DNA of 64,000 nucleotides from Tubiluchus corallicola. Its lineage: Eukaryota; Priapulida; Priapulimorpha; Priapulimorphida; Tubiluchidae. Below are positions 1 to 26,515 of the stretch, piece after piece. Numbering within the stretch: position 1 is the first letter of the stretch; every line of letters begins with the position of its first letter. Made by a program: the position numbers and the translations under genes. The stretch is taken from contig JAQGDQ010000340.1 of NCBI GenBank assembly GCA_030141605.1, positions 124,001 through 188,000 of the forward strand, written 5' to 3'. Under the pieces are notes generated by a model that searched no databases, had not been told where the DNA came from, and worked only from the letters and a program-made list of their open reading frames with translations.

Positions 1-329
1 CAGTCTAGACTCTACATCACTTGTTGGGCTCGCCCGTCGTTAAGATTTTAATCTATTGTTTAATTATCAGAAGCGCGTTTACAGTATTAATGGTGCTAAA
101 ATGTATACTTTTTGCCGTACTTGGAATGGGGTAATATATAAAAAATCATCCTGTCTTCCTTTAAACGATTTTATTTGGTCCAGCAATTACCATCTTACAC
201 CTATAAGCACCATTTACTGAGACGTTTTGCTCTTTAAAAGGGAAAACGCGTTATTGACATTGTTTTATTAGCACATAAATTAACCTTATTTAAAACTACG
301 GCAGACTGTTAATTGGGACTTATAATTGT
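1..329. other. Left-edge intergenic stretch
   Basis: AT-rich sequence 3' of the TTLL-like gene. I see no open frame, RNA gene or recognisable element before the R1 repeat starts near 330. Confidence 0.4.
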
Positions 330-1090
330 TTTCTGTGAATGTAGGTAAAATGAAACAGCAGTAAATAAAAGTTATTTAAAGGACAAGTAAACACTCTTTG
401 TAAAGTAAGCTTAAAAATCGTCTTAAACTTTTGCACCATTTACGTGCTTTCTTATTGCATACAGAGCTTGCGTTAGCGGCACAAATACTTTAAATTATTA
501 AGTTTTTCCAATTACACGAGTCTTTCAAACATGCTAGCATAATGACAAGTAATATGACTTTGTGTGGAAAAGTTTTCTGATAATTATTTTAAAATTCCGT
601 TTTCGTTAAGGCCTTGGCACACTTTAAACACGGTTCACACGAATAGCGTTCTCTTGCTCCAAAACCGTTATTCCAATATTGAACCATTTGATGTTCAGTG
701 TTCAGGGAAAGTAGGGCTATGAACACTAGCTAAAAACACAGTCAGAACGTTCAGTATTCTGGGAAAGAAAGTTATTGTTTGTGAGAGGCAAAGAGGTAAA
801 GTTAACAATAAATAAGAGTTATTTAAAGGACAAGAAACACTTTTCATACATAAAGCTAAAAATCGTTTTAAAATTTTGCATCACTTTCGTGCTATCTTAT
901 TGCATACAAAGCTTGCGTCGATGTTGGCACAAACTCTTTAAAAATTCCTTGCTAAGATTTTTTTCAATTACAAAAGTCTTTCAAGCATGTAAGCTTAATG
1001 TTAAAAATATAAATTTGTATGGAAAGTTTTGGGAGGGGGGAAATTACTTTAAAATTCTGTTATCTTTAAATGAAGTTAAAGTGAATATCG

Positions 1091-16412
<15,322 letters not shown>

Positions 16413-16739
16413 TTGCGCTGATCCAGCTGTATTACAGGTTATATACAGGTTGTATTACAGGTTACAGGTTGTATTACAGCTGTATATGTGAAAAGTTAAA
16501 CTTCCGCGAGACAATTAAGACCGTGTCAGAAAGTGTCATGAAACTTTTATCTGTGTCAGAAAGTCAGTGGACAAGTGTCATGTTTCTTGGCCTTCAAGCG
16601 CAATCATAAATCACTCTGCCAATGTAAGGTGCAGTTGTTATAAAACGGTGGTCTAAAACACGAGTTATAAAATATGTATAAATTGAGAAGCCTTATCATA
16701 ATGGAGGAAAACATTAAAATCTATGCTAGTATTTATTAT
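16413..16739. promoter_or_regulatory. Presumed upstream region of the TTLL-like gene
   Basis: Just 5' of the predicted ATG (minus strand) is a short tandem repeat of TTACAGGTTGTA-type units (16430-16480), containing TATATAA at about 16440-16446. There is no CpG-rich block and no further motif I can name, so the transcription start is not determined. Confidence 0.25.
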
Positions 16740-17115
<376 letters not shown>

Positions 17116-17439
17116 ACTACGTGTATGTGGTTGTGTATCTAATTATAAATGTCTTAACTTTGTAATAAAGTATTTACCAATTCCTAAGGTATGTTAATCA
17201 ATTTTGTTCTGTATTCCAAAGGTGATGGAAAAAAATGTGCTTATAAAAAAACTCTTGCCTAAAATTATTAATAGCATTTTGCCCTAAAGAACCGTTGACT
17301 TTCATTGCAGTGTGAACATTCTTTACTCATACACTGTAAGGAAACATTTGTTCTTGCCTTTCCTAGATTAGTATGTTCCCTAAAAATTCCTGCGATTCCC
17401 TGTGATTCCACTAGATCCACTTCATCAATAGATGAGCAA

Positions 17440-17660
17440 ACTCATGTGGTGTGTGTGATGTGGTGGGATGGTAGTGGTGTGTGTGTGTGTGTGGTGTTGG
17501 TGGAGTGGTGTAGGTGATGTTGGTGTAGTGTGGGTGATGTGGTGTGTTGTGGGTGGTGTGCTATGGTGTGGGTAGTGTGGTGTTGTGGGATGGTGCAGGT
17601 GGTGTGTTGTGAATGGAGCGGTGTGCTGGTTTGTTGTGGGTGGTGTGTTGTTGTTGTGAG
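17440..17660. repeat. GT/GTG-rich simple repeat
   Basis: Irregular TGTGGTG and TGGTGTG motifs form a strongly strand-asymmetric G/T block of ~220 bp. No gene. Confidence 0.85.
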
Positions 17661-18780
17661 TTTATGCGCAAAATTCTTTTGCGGGGTTTGGCTAGTCATA
17701 AAATTATTGTGAGTTACAGAAACATAATAAATGGGTATTTCAAATTGACGTTGATGTAACAGCCTCGTGTCTTCAAACATTCTCAACTCTTGGCTAGGTC
17801 TCATGATTTTCTTTGTTTATTGTAGAACTTGCATCTTGCTGCAGACAAGATCAAGCTAAATAATCATGTTATGCTTCAGTAGTTGTTCCATGTTGAATTT
17901 TAACATACAAATAGCAAGGTGTTTGGTTGTTGCTGTGAAAGTTTCGTCTGATGGATTCGCACAATCATATAGTGTAAAAACAAGTGAACTACCAATGTGG
18001 TAAACTCGGAGATGCTTTAAATTTCTTTAATTTGATATGTTATCGATTTCTTTTTTAGTAATATAACACATGTTTAGCAATGCTAACACATTTCTTTACT
18101 ATGAGAGCTGAAATGGCTGCAATCTTGATTGATTTTAATTGATTTCATATATAAATATGTTTTGCTTTTTGGTACCTTACATCGGTACAAATATCGCAGT
18201 TTTTATGTAACCTTAACTATCAGTCACATTCGTTATGTCATCTGCTTTTCAGCATAATGGAAAATTAACAAACTAAAGGTATATAAGTGTATTTTTCATT
18301 TTTAAAAATTAATGTAGATGACGCCACATATTTGAATTTGCTGAATGCAATAAGCATGTTTTTGCTGCTTTTTCACTTTCAATTATAAAACTGATTTAAG
18401 CGTTTTATATATGCAATTTTAAGTTTAAAACTGAATTTCTTTGGGAAGGGGGTGTATAATTTGAAGACTGATGCAGCTGACGGTGCCTTGATTAGTTTTA
18501 AGATTTTGTCATTTGCATTATTATTATTATTGGTTTTGTAAGAACGTGCCGAGGTGCTTGGCAGTTACTCTTTTCATTTTTTTGTATAATATAATTATTT
18601 AGAAAAATTCTGATTAAAAGGTTTGCAGTTGCCATTGCAAAAGAATTCAAGGTGATTTGAGTAAAATTGATTTCGCGCATCAATCAGAATTTGTTCAGGA
18701 TTATATTTTTTATTTTCACATTATTTAAAGTTAATTTTCTTATAACTTTTATTGCTACTTAAAAGGTAACAAATAAATCA
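17661..18780. other. Intergenic stretch without genes
   Basis: AT-rich and unique-looking. The only element-like feature is a short LINE-type tail near 18515-18550 (an ACAAAACC segment followed by AAT repeats on the minus strand). Nothing else is supported. Confidence 0.5.
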
Positions 18781-18814
18781 TAAATAAGATCAAAATAAGC
18801 TGTGAGTGTGAGAC

Positions 18815-18820
18815 TTTATT
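18815..18820 (-). terminator. Polyadenylation signal AATAAA
   Basis: The minus strand reads TTTAATAAAGTCTC about 50 bp past the stop codon of the small cysteine-rich gene. A GTGTGAG-rich segment follows, as expected of a downstream GU element. Confidence 0.75.
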
Positions 18821-18869
18821 AAATTTTCGTCGCAAGGAAATTACAAAGATTAAAACTGGCAGCTTTTGC

Positions 18870-19241
18870 TTAGTCCATGTTTAGTAAAAAAGCAACAACA
18901 ACAAGTGATGCTACAGGTATGGCTGAGCAAATTTTGTAGCTCCCGTTTTCCATAGCTGCCGAAGTGCGTATATGCTGACAGTATTTCTTGATGTACGCTG
19001 TGTGATCTTTACAACATGTACGATACTTTGCCAAAGCTGTCCGATATTCACCAAAGAAAAACTTATCATCGACACCCGAGCAGACGGTGCATATCCGTTT
19101 TATATTTTTGTCTTCCTTTGATTCATCGGAGCATCGACCCACAGGTCCTTTCTGTAGATTCGAGTTACTTGTTTCACGTGATTTCTCTAACAACATGGCA
19201 AGAAACACCACCGTGGAGAGCAACTTAATGAAAAGCGACAT
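18870..19241 (-). CDS. Small cysteine-rich secreted or GPI-anchored protein (123 aa)
   Basis: A single uninterrupted frame with ATG at 19241. Residues 1 to about 20 (MSLFIKLLSTVVFLAMLLEK) form a signal peptide. The mature part has Cys at 37, 51, 54, 76, 77, 88 and 105, including a CTVC pair and a CC pair. Residues 107-120 are hydrophobic after a small-residue region (ICSAIPVA), which could be a GPI-attachment signal. A TATA box and AATAAA at appropriate distances make this look like a complete intronless gene. The C..CxxC..C spacing only loosely recalls arthropod CHH-type hormones and does not match them, and the CC pair does not fit an insulin A chain. I do not recognise the family. A role as secreted ligand, inhibitor or surface protein would be a guess. 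Confidence 0.75.
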   Translation of the reverse strand: MSLFIKLLSTVVFLAMLLEKSRETSNSNLQKGPVGRCSDESKEDKNIKRICTVCSGVDDKFFFGEYRTALAKYRTCCKDHTAYIKKYCQHIRTSAAMENGSYKICSAIPVASLVVVAFLLNMD

Positions 19242-19296
19242 CTATAGGACAGAAAAGAAAATTAGCATAAATGCTTACAGGCTTTCTTACAGCCCA

Positions 19297-19306
19297 TTTA
19301 TATAAA
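19297..19306 (-). promoter_or_regulatory. TATA box of the cysteine-rich gene
   Basis: TTTATATAAA, self-complementary, 56 bp upstream of the ATG on the minus strand. This places a start site near 19270 and gives a ~30-nt leader. Confidence 0.7.
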
Positions 19307-19319
19307 GTACCCGGTAGAT

Positions 19320-19690
19320 AATTATTATTCGTTTATTTAATCGTTTATTTATTGAAATGACCGTATATAGGCCTATGACAAAAATTAAGTGCAAAGACAA
19401 AAAAGAATAATAAACGAGATGCTAAATTGGATGCTGGAGAATGACAATGAGTAAAATTACTACCTACATAATTATGTCTGCAGAAATACAAATGTGTTGT
19501 GAAAAGTCAATTTTCATTAATGTTTGACTAAATAGTCACTGAAGGCAGCATTTACCGGTGGAGACTCATTTACAGTTTCAGGAAGAGAATTATATTTCTT
19601 GGCAAATCTTACTGGTAAACGAATTTTGAGCTACAGACGACGCAAATCGATTCACACAAAGTTTGTGGCAATGACCTCTAGTAATTCTGG
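19320..19690 (-). mobile_element. LINE 3'-end relic
   Basis: Minus-strand reading gives ITRGHCHKLCVNRFAS, then after a frameshift LPVRFAKKYNSLPETV. This is the pattern (RGH..KL..., ...WNSLP...) found at the C-terminus of many LINE reverse transcriptases. It ends in a TTTATT/AATAAT-rich tail. Confidence 0.65.
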
Positions 19691-19904
19691 GAGGTTGGGC
19701 AAAAATTAATTTCTATTGGAAGTGATTTTCTCTATGAATAATGCTGTAGCACATGTTCATATTATATTGAATCATCTACTCTAATGACAAGATATTCTAA
19801 TCTAAGTCTGTTAGGGTAAAAATATAGAACCTAAAATGTGACATGCTCAAATTATACCATCCTCCAGTTAAGCAACATCAAGCTATCAAGACTGATAAAC
19901 ACTT

Positions 19905-20140
19905 ACCCTATAAACTGGCCTCTGGATCAGTTGTCCACCCTATAAAGTGGCTCCTAGATCAGTTGTCCACCCTATAAAGTGGCTCCTAGATCAGTTGTCC
20001 GCCCTATAAAGTGGCTCCTAGATCAGTTGTCCGCCCTATAAAGTGGCTCCTAGATCAGTTGTCCACCCTATAAAGTGGCTCCTAGATCAGTTGTCCACCC
20101 TATAAACTGGCCTCTAGATCAGTTGTCCACCCTATAAAGT
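19905..20140. repeat. 32-bp satellite, about 7.5 units
   Basis: Head-to-tail units of CTCCTAGATCAGTTGTCCAC plus CCTATAAAGTGG, with few substitutions. Intergenic. Confidence 0.95.
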
Positions 20141-23020
20141 GGTACCTTCCCCTCAGCCACCCAGCTTACAAACACCGAAATACTATTAGGTGACATCATC
20201 CAATTTTCCCATAGAAACACCATGCAAACACCATGGTAACTGCTGTCATCTCATTTGGTGGAGCATGGCAGCTGAGAAGCTTATGAAGTTATAACGACGA
20301 ACAGCCAGTTAAGAGGGGTATAATAGAAACCCGATGAGGTTACGAGAAAACCTAATTAGGTCAACAATTATTGATACATTGTTAGCGCTGTATACACTCG
20401 TAAGCGTATTATTTTGACGTATTGCATTATTAAGAACATGATGTTTTGTGTGATGTACTTTCTAGTTTGTGTGTGATGTTTGTGTGTGATGTACTTTCTA
20501 GTTTGTGTGTGATGTTTATGTGTGATGTTATTATACGTTTATGTTTTGTGTTGAAATGTACGCTTTAATGTCGTTATGTTATTGTATGTATTATTAATTT
20601 TGCTAAGTATAGTATTGTAACGTATCCGGGTTCCAGCTCGGATCCCCTCTTCAGGATGTATAGAGCAGCATACAAGTTATGAAATACTTTACAGCAGACG
20701 AGAAAAGTAAAAAGAATACGAATGTAAAATAAACTTTAATGAACAACCAGTAGCTCCGTGACATGTGAACAGACTTTTGTATAAAAATCAGCAAACCTAC
20801 AGAATTCACCTTTACAAACAGAAAGGCCAGGTTGGAATCGAAATTCTATGCACGAAATCAACTCAAATATTGAACACAACTTTTCTTCAATAAATGTGAT
20901 GATTTAATTTTTGTTAAAGCTATGAATGTTTGTGGTGTACTAGTGCATTGTGTTTTGTGCTGTGTATCGGCCCTCACTAAGATTCACTAAAAATGTAAGT
21001 TCAGCGTTGCTCTTTGATAAAAGTTTGTTTTAACAACAATCTTTAACATGATGGAAAAATGAGCTGCACTAAAAAGAACAATGATTTTTGTATTTCCTAA
21101 AAAACCCTTGTCCAAAAATGATAAAAAATTAACCTGTCAGTAAAACTGTAGAAAAAATTGCACCACCACGTTCTTTGCAAAATGTTAGTTTTTCTCATTA
21201 ACAACACTAAACAGCCATATTGTCAACTAAGCAACTGCATCCAATTCTTTATTTTTTACCTTTATCATGCAACCATATTGATGAAAACAATTAAATAATT
21301 ATAAACAACTATGTGTGATGGTCCAGGATAGTAATGTAGGGAATCACTAGCCTAACAGCCGTGCACATTATTTGTTTACATTCACGAGCTAGGCTGATGA
21401 TGAAGAGATAAAATTTACCTTTCTTTTGCCTTTTTAATTTAATTTGGTGTTCTACAAAATTGCATTTTGCTCTCACAAATTATTACCCCTGGTAGCTAGG
21501 TCACTTGGGTGGGTATTCCGTCGTAGATGGAACCTGCGGAACTCATCCATAGGTACTTATCGTTTTGAGGAGGGATGTACCTCATCTTACCTAGTCTTGA
21601 TGATGTAGCAGGTTACAACTGCCGACCCTGGATAGGTGCTGCAGCACAGTTCTGCATTACCTGTTATTAAAGTCATCGCTTAAAACATCTTTATCAAATA
21701 AGAAACTTATCAAATAAGTAGCATGCACGACCTTTGTTACACCACTTTTTACTAGTGGTTCGAAAATCTTTCAAACTCAATTCGAATTCGGTTTGATTCG
21801 AGTGTTACAAATTCGATTCGAATTCTGAAGAGAACGTTCATTCCTATTTACCCGCGCACAAAACGTTTCAAAGAACCGGTGCTAGTGCTTTACTTTGCAT
21901 TGATTTTATTAAATTAGTACAGAAATAAAGTGACTGGTGTTCATCTTCTATTTTTAAACAGATTAGTCATTTGATTGGCAATCGGAAAATCGAATTCTGG
22001 TATTTGTTTTTAGATTGGTTACAAATTATTCTGACTTTCACCAAATTGTATATCGATACGTTGTGAAAACACAAAAACGAGCGTCAGGAAATGTTGTACA
22101 ACATTATGACAATGTTATTACGTTTTTATTACCTTGCTGATGAGCAAGGCATAGAGAAATTATTAAAGACTCATTAATTTGTTCCTCTGCACGGAAATCT
22201 TTAGTAAAAGGCGAAAGATTTATGCGTTCTGCAGAGAAACCAGAGTTACCACGAACACTGTCCCAGCTGCTTATAAAGCAGTGCTGCTGACAACTGCTTG
22301 TGGTGTGTTACGCATCGGTGAGCTAATAAAAGTATTCTATTAGTGGTGTGTTAGCAGCATGCCCTCAAAGCAGTAAAAGGGACGCTACTAGAATTTTATT
22401 TTTATTTCTAGGTATAGCGTAAATGCAATCAGTAAACATGCAAAAGCATAATAACGCTGCCTGAGTAGAAAAATTCTAAATCAGTTGAAAACTTGTTCAG
22501 AAATATTTGTTATGTGGTCTACCAGAGTCACCTGGTGGCCGAAATAGATAATAATACATAAAAACTTACAAACTTATCGTTTTCTAATACAAGAGTTTTT
22601 TTAACATGTTCAAAGTTATTAGGCACACTGTATAAATTGATTTAAATTAATCAGTCTGTAAATAAAATGTTTGCGACTTTTGCTGTTGCCACATTTCTGC
22701 TAAATGTTAGCGATGGTGCCGCCATTTGCGTTTAGTTTTCGTACAGTGCCACCAAAAAATCAAAAATAAAATAGACATACTTTGTCACGCACAGAACAAT
22801 ATTTGTGCAAAATATTATAGTGAAAGTTATACTCCACTGTCTATACAAGTGTCACTGTAACAGTGGTTGGTAATAAACCCACAGTAGAAAAATTACAACT
22901 TTGGCAAGGAAACAAGTGACATTTTGGCTAGGGTCCCAGGAAAAAAATTACAATTAACCTTGGATACGGTTGGAATTAGGGATAGGAGTTAGGGTTATTT
23001 TTTATTGTGTCTTTTTTGTA
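20141..23020. other. Long intergenic stretch, no gene seen
   Basis: Contains a short direct repeat of TTTGTGTGTGATGT at 20465-20525 and a TTCGAA-rich patch at 21755-21830. A somewhat GC-richer segment at 21480-21665 could be a degraded interspersed element, but I cannot classify it. No frame longer than chance and no splice-consistent exons were found. Confidence 0.5.
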
Positions 23021-23024
23021 TGAC

Positions 23025-23330
23025 TTTTTTCCTGTGATTCTTACCTGTGACTTTCTTATCTATGACTTTTTTACTTGTGACTTTTTTACCTGTGACTTTT
23101 TTACATGTGGCTTTTTTACCTGTGAATTTTCTAACTGTGGCTTTTTTACCTGTGACTTTTTAACTGTGGCTTTTTTACCAATGACTTTTTTACCTATGAC
23201 TTTCTTGCCTGTGACTTTTTTACCTGAGACTTTTTTCCTGTGATTCTTACCCGTGACTTTTTTACCCATGACTTTTTTACCTGTGACTTTTTACCTGTGA
23301 CTTGTTTACTAGCGACTTTTTTACCTGCAC
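23025..23330. repeat. 15-16-bp minisatellite
   Basis: About twenty units of ACCTGTGACTTTTTT with substitutions. Translations are periodic in both directions and not genes. Confidence 0.95.
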
Positions 23331-23394
23331 GCACATTTTGAGTCAGTGTGTACGATACATTCACAAATCTTACTGTAAATTAGCAAACAACATT

Positions 23395-24060
23395 AGATAA
23401 ATAATCGTAATCATAATTTTATTGCACGCAAAGAACTGACTGAATAAAACTGCGGCTACTTCAACATCCATTTTGCTTGTTTCTTTAGTGGTTAAAGAAA
23501 GACGATATGATTTTTCATATACTGCTCCATTTTCAAGTAGGATAAAACATTTTAACATCAATAATACTGTAAAAGTGCTTCTGATAATTAAATAATAGAT
23601 TAAAAACTTAATTAACGGCTGGCGAAAGCAACTATTGATGACGTCACAAACTGACTTAATTTTCAACATCAAAAACATTTCACGAGCGTGGTGCATGTGT
23701 TTGCGAAAGAGAAAAATGAAGTACTGTAAGATAGTCAGTGTGTTGTACTAAAACTAGGCAAATTTTAAGACAAAAATTCAAATTTCAAATTTACCGCTGT
23801 ATTCACGCATGAGTTGTCGAACGTGTGTAGTACGTCACAAACTAACACATCTAAACTGAAAGGTACAGCACCTGTTTTGTGCGACGCTATCCGAAATGCA
23901 GGCGCTAGTGCCCGTCTAACTAGCGAATGGCAAAATGCATGCAGCAGGGAAGAAGTAGTGGCGCGAACGTGAAATTGTCTTTGTGTGGCAATAAAAAAAA
24001 ATAGTAAGTTCTCCTTCAATATTTTAAAGAGTAGATTGTTTTGACCTACAGTTCAAGATT
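23395..24060 (+). repeat. Dispersed repeat R3, longest copy
   Basis: About 660 bp with blocks ATTGATGACGTCACAAACTG, TGTTGTACTAAAACTAGGCA, CACAAACTAACACATCT and TTTTGACCTACAGTTCAAGA. It recurs at 42465-42880 and 63280-63690 in the same orientation. No conserved frame. Confidence 0.8.
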
Positions 24061-24234
24061 GGGTCTGGTTTTGCTTTAAATGATGGATTCCAGCCTTTCG
24101 AAAAATAAGCTAAAGCAAAAAAACTTATGATTTTGCAGACAGTTGGTGTCGTTTTTTGTACTGCTTGTAGATGTAATTAACGTGAACGCGGCATAGAAGA
24201 ATAGAATGGTCCCGTACCCCCATCGGATCATAGG

Positions 24235-24812
24235 CAGGGTGCATAAGATTGTGGATATGTATAAAATAAATAAAATAGCTTATTTTACGGATTTTTGAAA
24301 TTTTATTTTATGAATATCAATAAAATAAGAAATAGACTATCTCTGGAACGAGATGCCCAGGGGGAAATCAATTAAAAAGTAAAAACAGGAAGTTTGAAAC
24401 GTGTTTTTAAACACGCAGGACTTAGTTTTAATTTTATCAGTTTCATATCACTTCAAATTTAATCAAATTTTACGAGACAATGGCTGGGTCTCTCTCAGTT
24501 ATTTTCAGACCGAACTTCAGCTCATGCTTTGGTTGAAACTTCGCCATCTTGATAACAAAAAGACAATGAGAAAAAAACAATGTAAAATAGCAAATCCGGA
24601 AATGCGCTTTTGTTGGTTTGTTTTCTTTCTCTTTCTCTCCTAGCGTTCGTTTTCAGTGTTGCCAATGCTTACAACTTGTTACTTTCTACAAAAAAAATCA
24701 CAAAAAAATATTTTTTTTTATTTTATGCATTTCTTATTTTATGGATTTTTCAAATTTTATTTTATGGATTTATGGTCTTATTTTATGGATATCCATAATC
24801 TTATGCAGCCTG
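24235..24812. mobile_element. hAT MITE C, 578 bp
   Basis: Inverted ends CAGGGTGCATAAGATTGTGG (left) and CAGGCTGCATAAGATTATGG (inward from the right) are flanked by the perfect 8-bp duplication ATCATAGG at 24227-24234 and 24813-24820. Internal subterminal TTATTTTATGGAT repeats occur near both ends. No transposase. Confidence 0.93.
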
Positions 24813-24959
24813 ATCATAGGACATGTTATTTATGACGGGCACCTGTTTGTGACGCTTCGGTACACATGGACAGGTAGCTAGCCGTCGTTCGGTAGTCTTT
24901 TCTCTTTAGAACGTGACTAAGTGCTCAATTAATGACGAAATTGCTTGAAAAAATGGTGA

Positions 24960-26515
24960 TTGAGTGGGATTGGAACCTGGAACCGCTGGACCAACACAAA
25001 ATGGTGTAACAATTCGGTTACTTGCATCTTTGAACTTGGAAATGGGACAAACAAGCGCCTGTATCGAAACCGAGTTAAATACGGTGGCAAAACTTTCTCA
25101 GTACTGTACGAATGAGTGGGATTCGAACCCGGAATCGCTAAATACAGTGGCAAAACTTTCTCAGTACTGTACTGAATGAGCGGGATTCGAACCCGGAATC
25201 GCTAAATACAGTGGCAAAACTTTCTCAGTACTGTACGAATGAGTGGGATTCGAACCCGGAATCGCTAAATACAGTGGCAAAACTTTCTCAGTGCTGTACT
25301 GAATGAGCGGGATTCGAACCCGGAATCGCTAAATACAGTGGCAAAACTTTCTCAGCACTGTACTGAATGAGCGGGATTCGAACTCGGAATCGCTAAATAC
25401 AGTGGCAAAACTTTCTCAGCACTGTACTGAATGAGTGAGATTCTAACTCGGAATCGCTAAATACAGTGGCAAAACTTTCTCAGTACTGTACTGAACGAGT
25501 GGGATTCGAACCCGGAATCGCTAAATACAGTGGCAAAACTTTCTCAGTACTGTACTGAACGAGTGGGATTCGAACCCGGAATCGCTAAATACAGTGGAAA
25601 AACTTTCTCAGCACTGTACTGAATGAGCGGGATTCGAACCCGGAATCGCTAAATACAGTGGCAAAACTTTCTCAGCACTGTACTGAATGAGCGGGATTCG
25701 AACCCGGAATCGCTAAATACAGTGGCAAAACTTTCTCAGCACTGTACTGAATGAGCGGGATTCAAACCTGGAATCGCTAAATACAGTGGCAAAACTTTCT
25801 CAGTACTGTACTGAACGAGTGGGATTCGAACCCGGAATCGCTAAATACAGTGGCAAAACTTTCTCAGTACTGTACTGAATGAGTGGGATTCGAACTCGGA
25901 ATCGCTAAATACAGTGGCAAAACTTTCTCAGTACTGTACTGAACGAGTGGGATTCGAACTCGGAATCGCTAAATACAGTGGCAAAACTTTCTCAGTACTG
26001 TACTGAATGAGTGGGATTCGAACCCGGAATCGCTAAATACAGTGGCAAAACTTTCTCAGTACTGTACTGAACGAGTGGGATTCGAACCCGGAATCGCTAA
26101 ATACAGTGGCAAAACTTTCTCAGCACTGTACTGAATGAGCGGGATTCGAACCCGGAATCGCTAAATACAGTGGCAAAACTTTCTCAGTACTGTACTGAAC
26201 GAGTGGGATTCGAACTCGGAATCGCTAAATACAGTGGCAAAACTTTCTCAGTACTGTACTGAACGAGTGGGATTCGAACTCGGAATCGCTAAATACAGTG
26301 GCAAAACTTTCTCAGTACTGCACTGAATGAGTGGGATTCGAACTCGGAATCGCTAAATACAGTGGCAAAACTTTCTCAGCACTGTACTGAATGAGCGGGA
26401 TTCGAACCCGGAATCGCTAAATACAGTGGCAAAACTTTCTCAGCACTGTACTGAATGAGTGGGATTCGAACCCGGAATCGCTAAATACAGTGGCAAAACT
26501 TTCTCAGCACTGCAC
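24960..26515. repeat. 64-bp satellite, about 23 units, each with a Pol III B-box-like motif
   Basis: Units run GAATGAGTGGGATTCGAACC, CGGAATCGCTAAATACAGTG, GCAAAACTTTCTCAGTACTG, TACT. On the minus strand each unit reads GGGTTCGAATCCC, the tRNA T-arm/B-box consensus; a minority are changed to GAGTTCGAATCCC. The leftmost, most diverged unit reads TGGTCCAGCGG then GGTTCCAATCC, resembling an A box and a B box, which suggests a tRNA-derived ancestor. The right end overlaps the 3' end of the DUF229 gene. Confidence 0.95.

Noticed and set aside
18870-19241. Assignment of the cysteine-rich protein to CHH or insulin families
   Set aside because: The CxxC element and final spacing only partly resemble CHH and the adjacent CC pair lacks the insulin A-chain spacing.
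24964-26515. Array of tRNA genes
   Set aside because: Only the T-arm/B-box portion is present; no acceptor, D or anticodon arms can be folded from the 64-bp unit.
24960-26515. CRISPR-like array
   Set aside because: Whole 64-bp units repeat without unique spacers, in an intron-bearing animal genome; it is a satellite.
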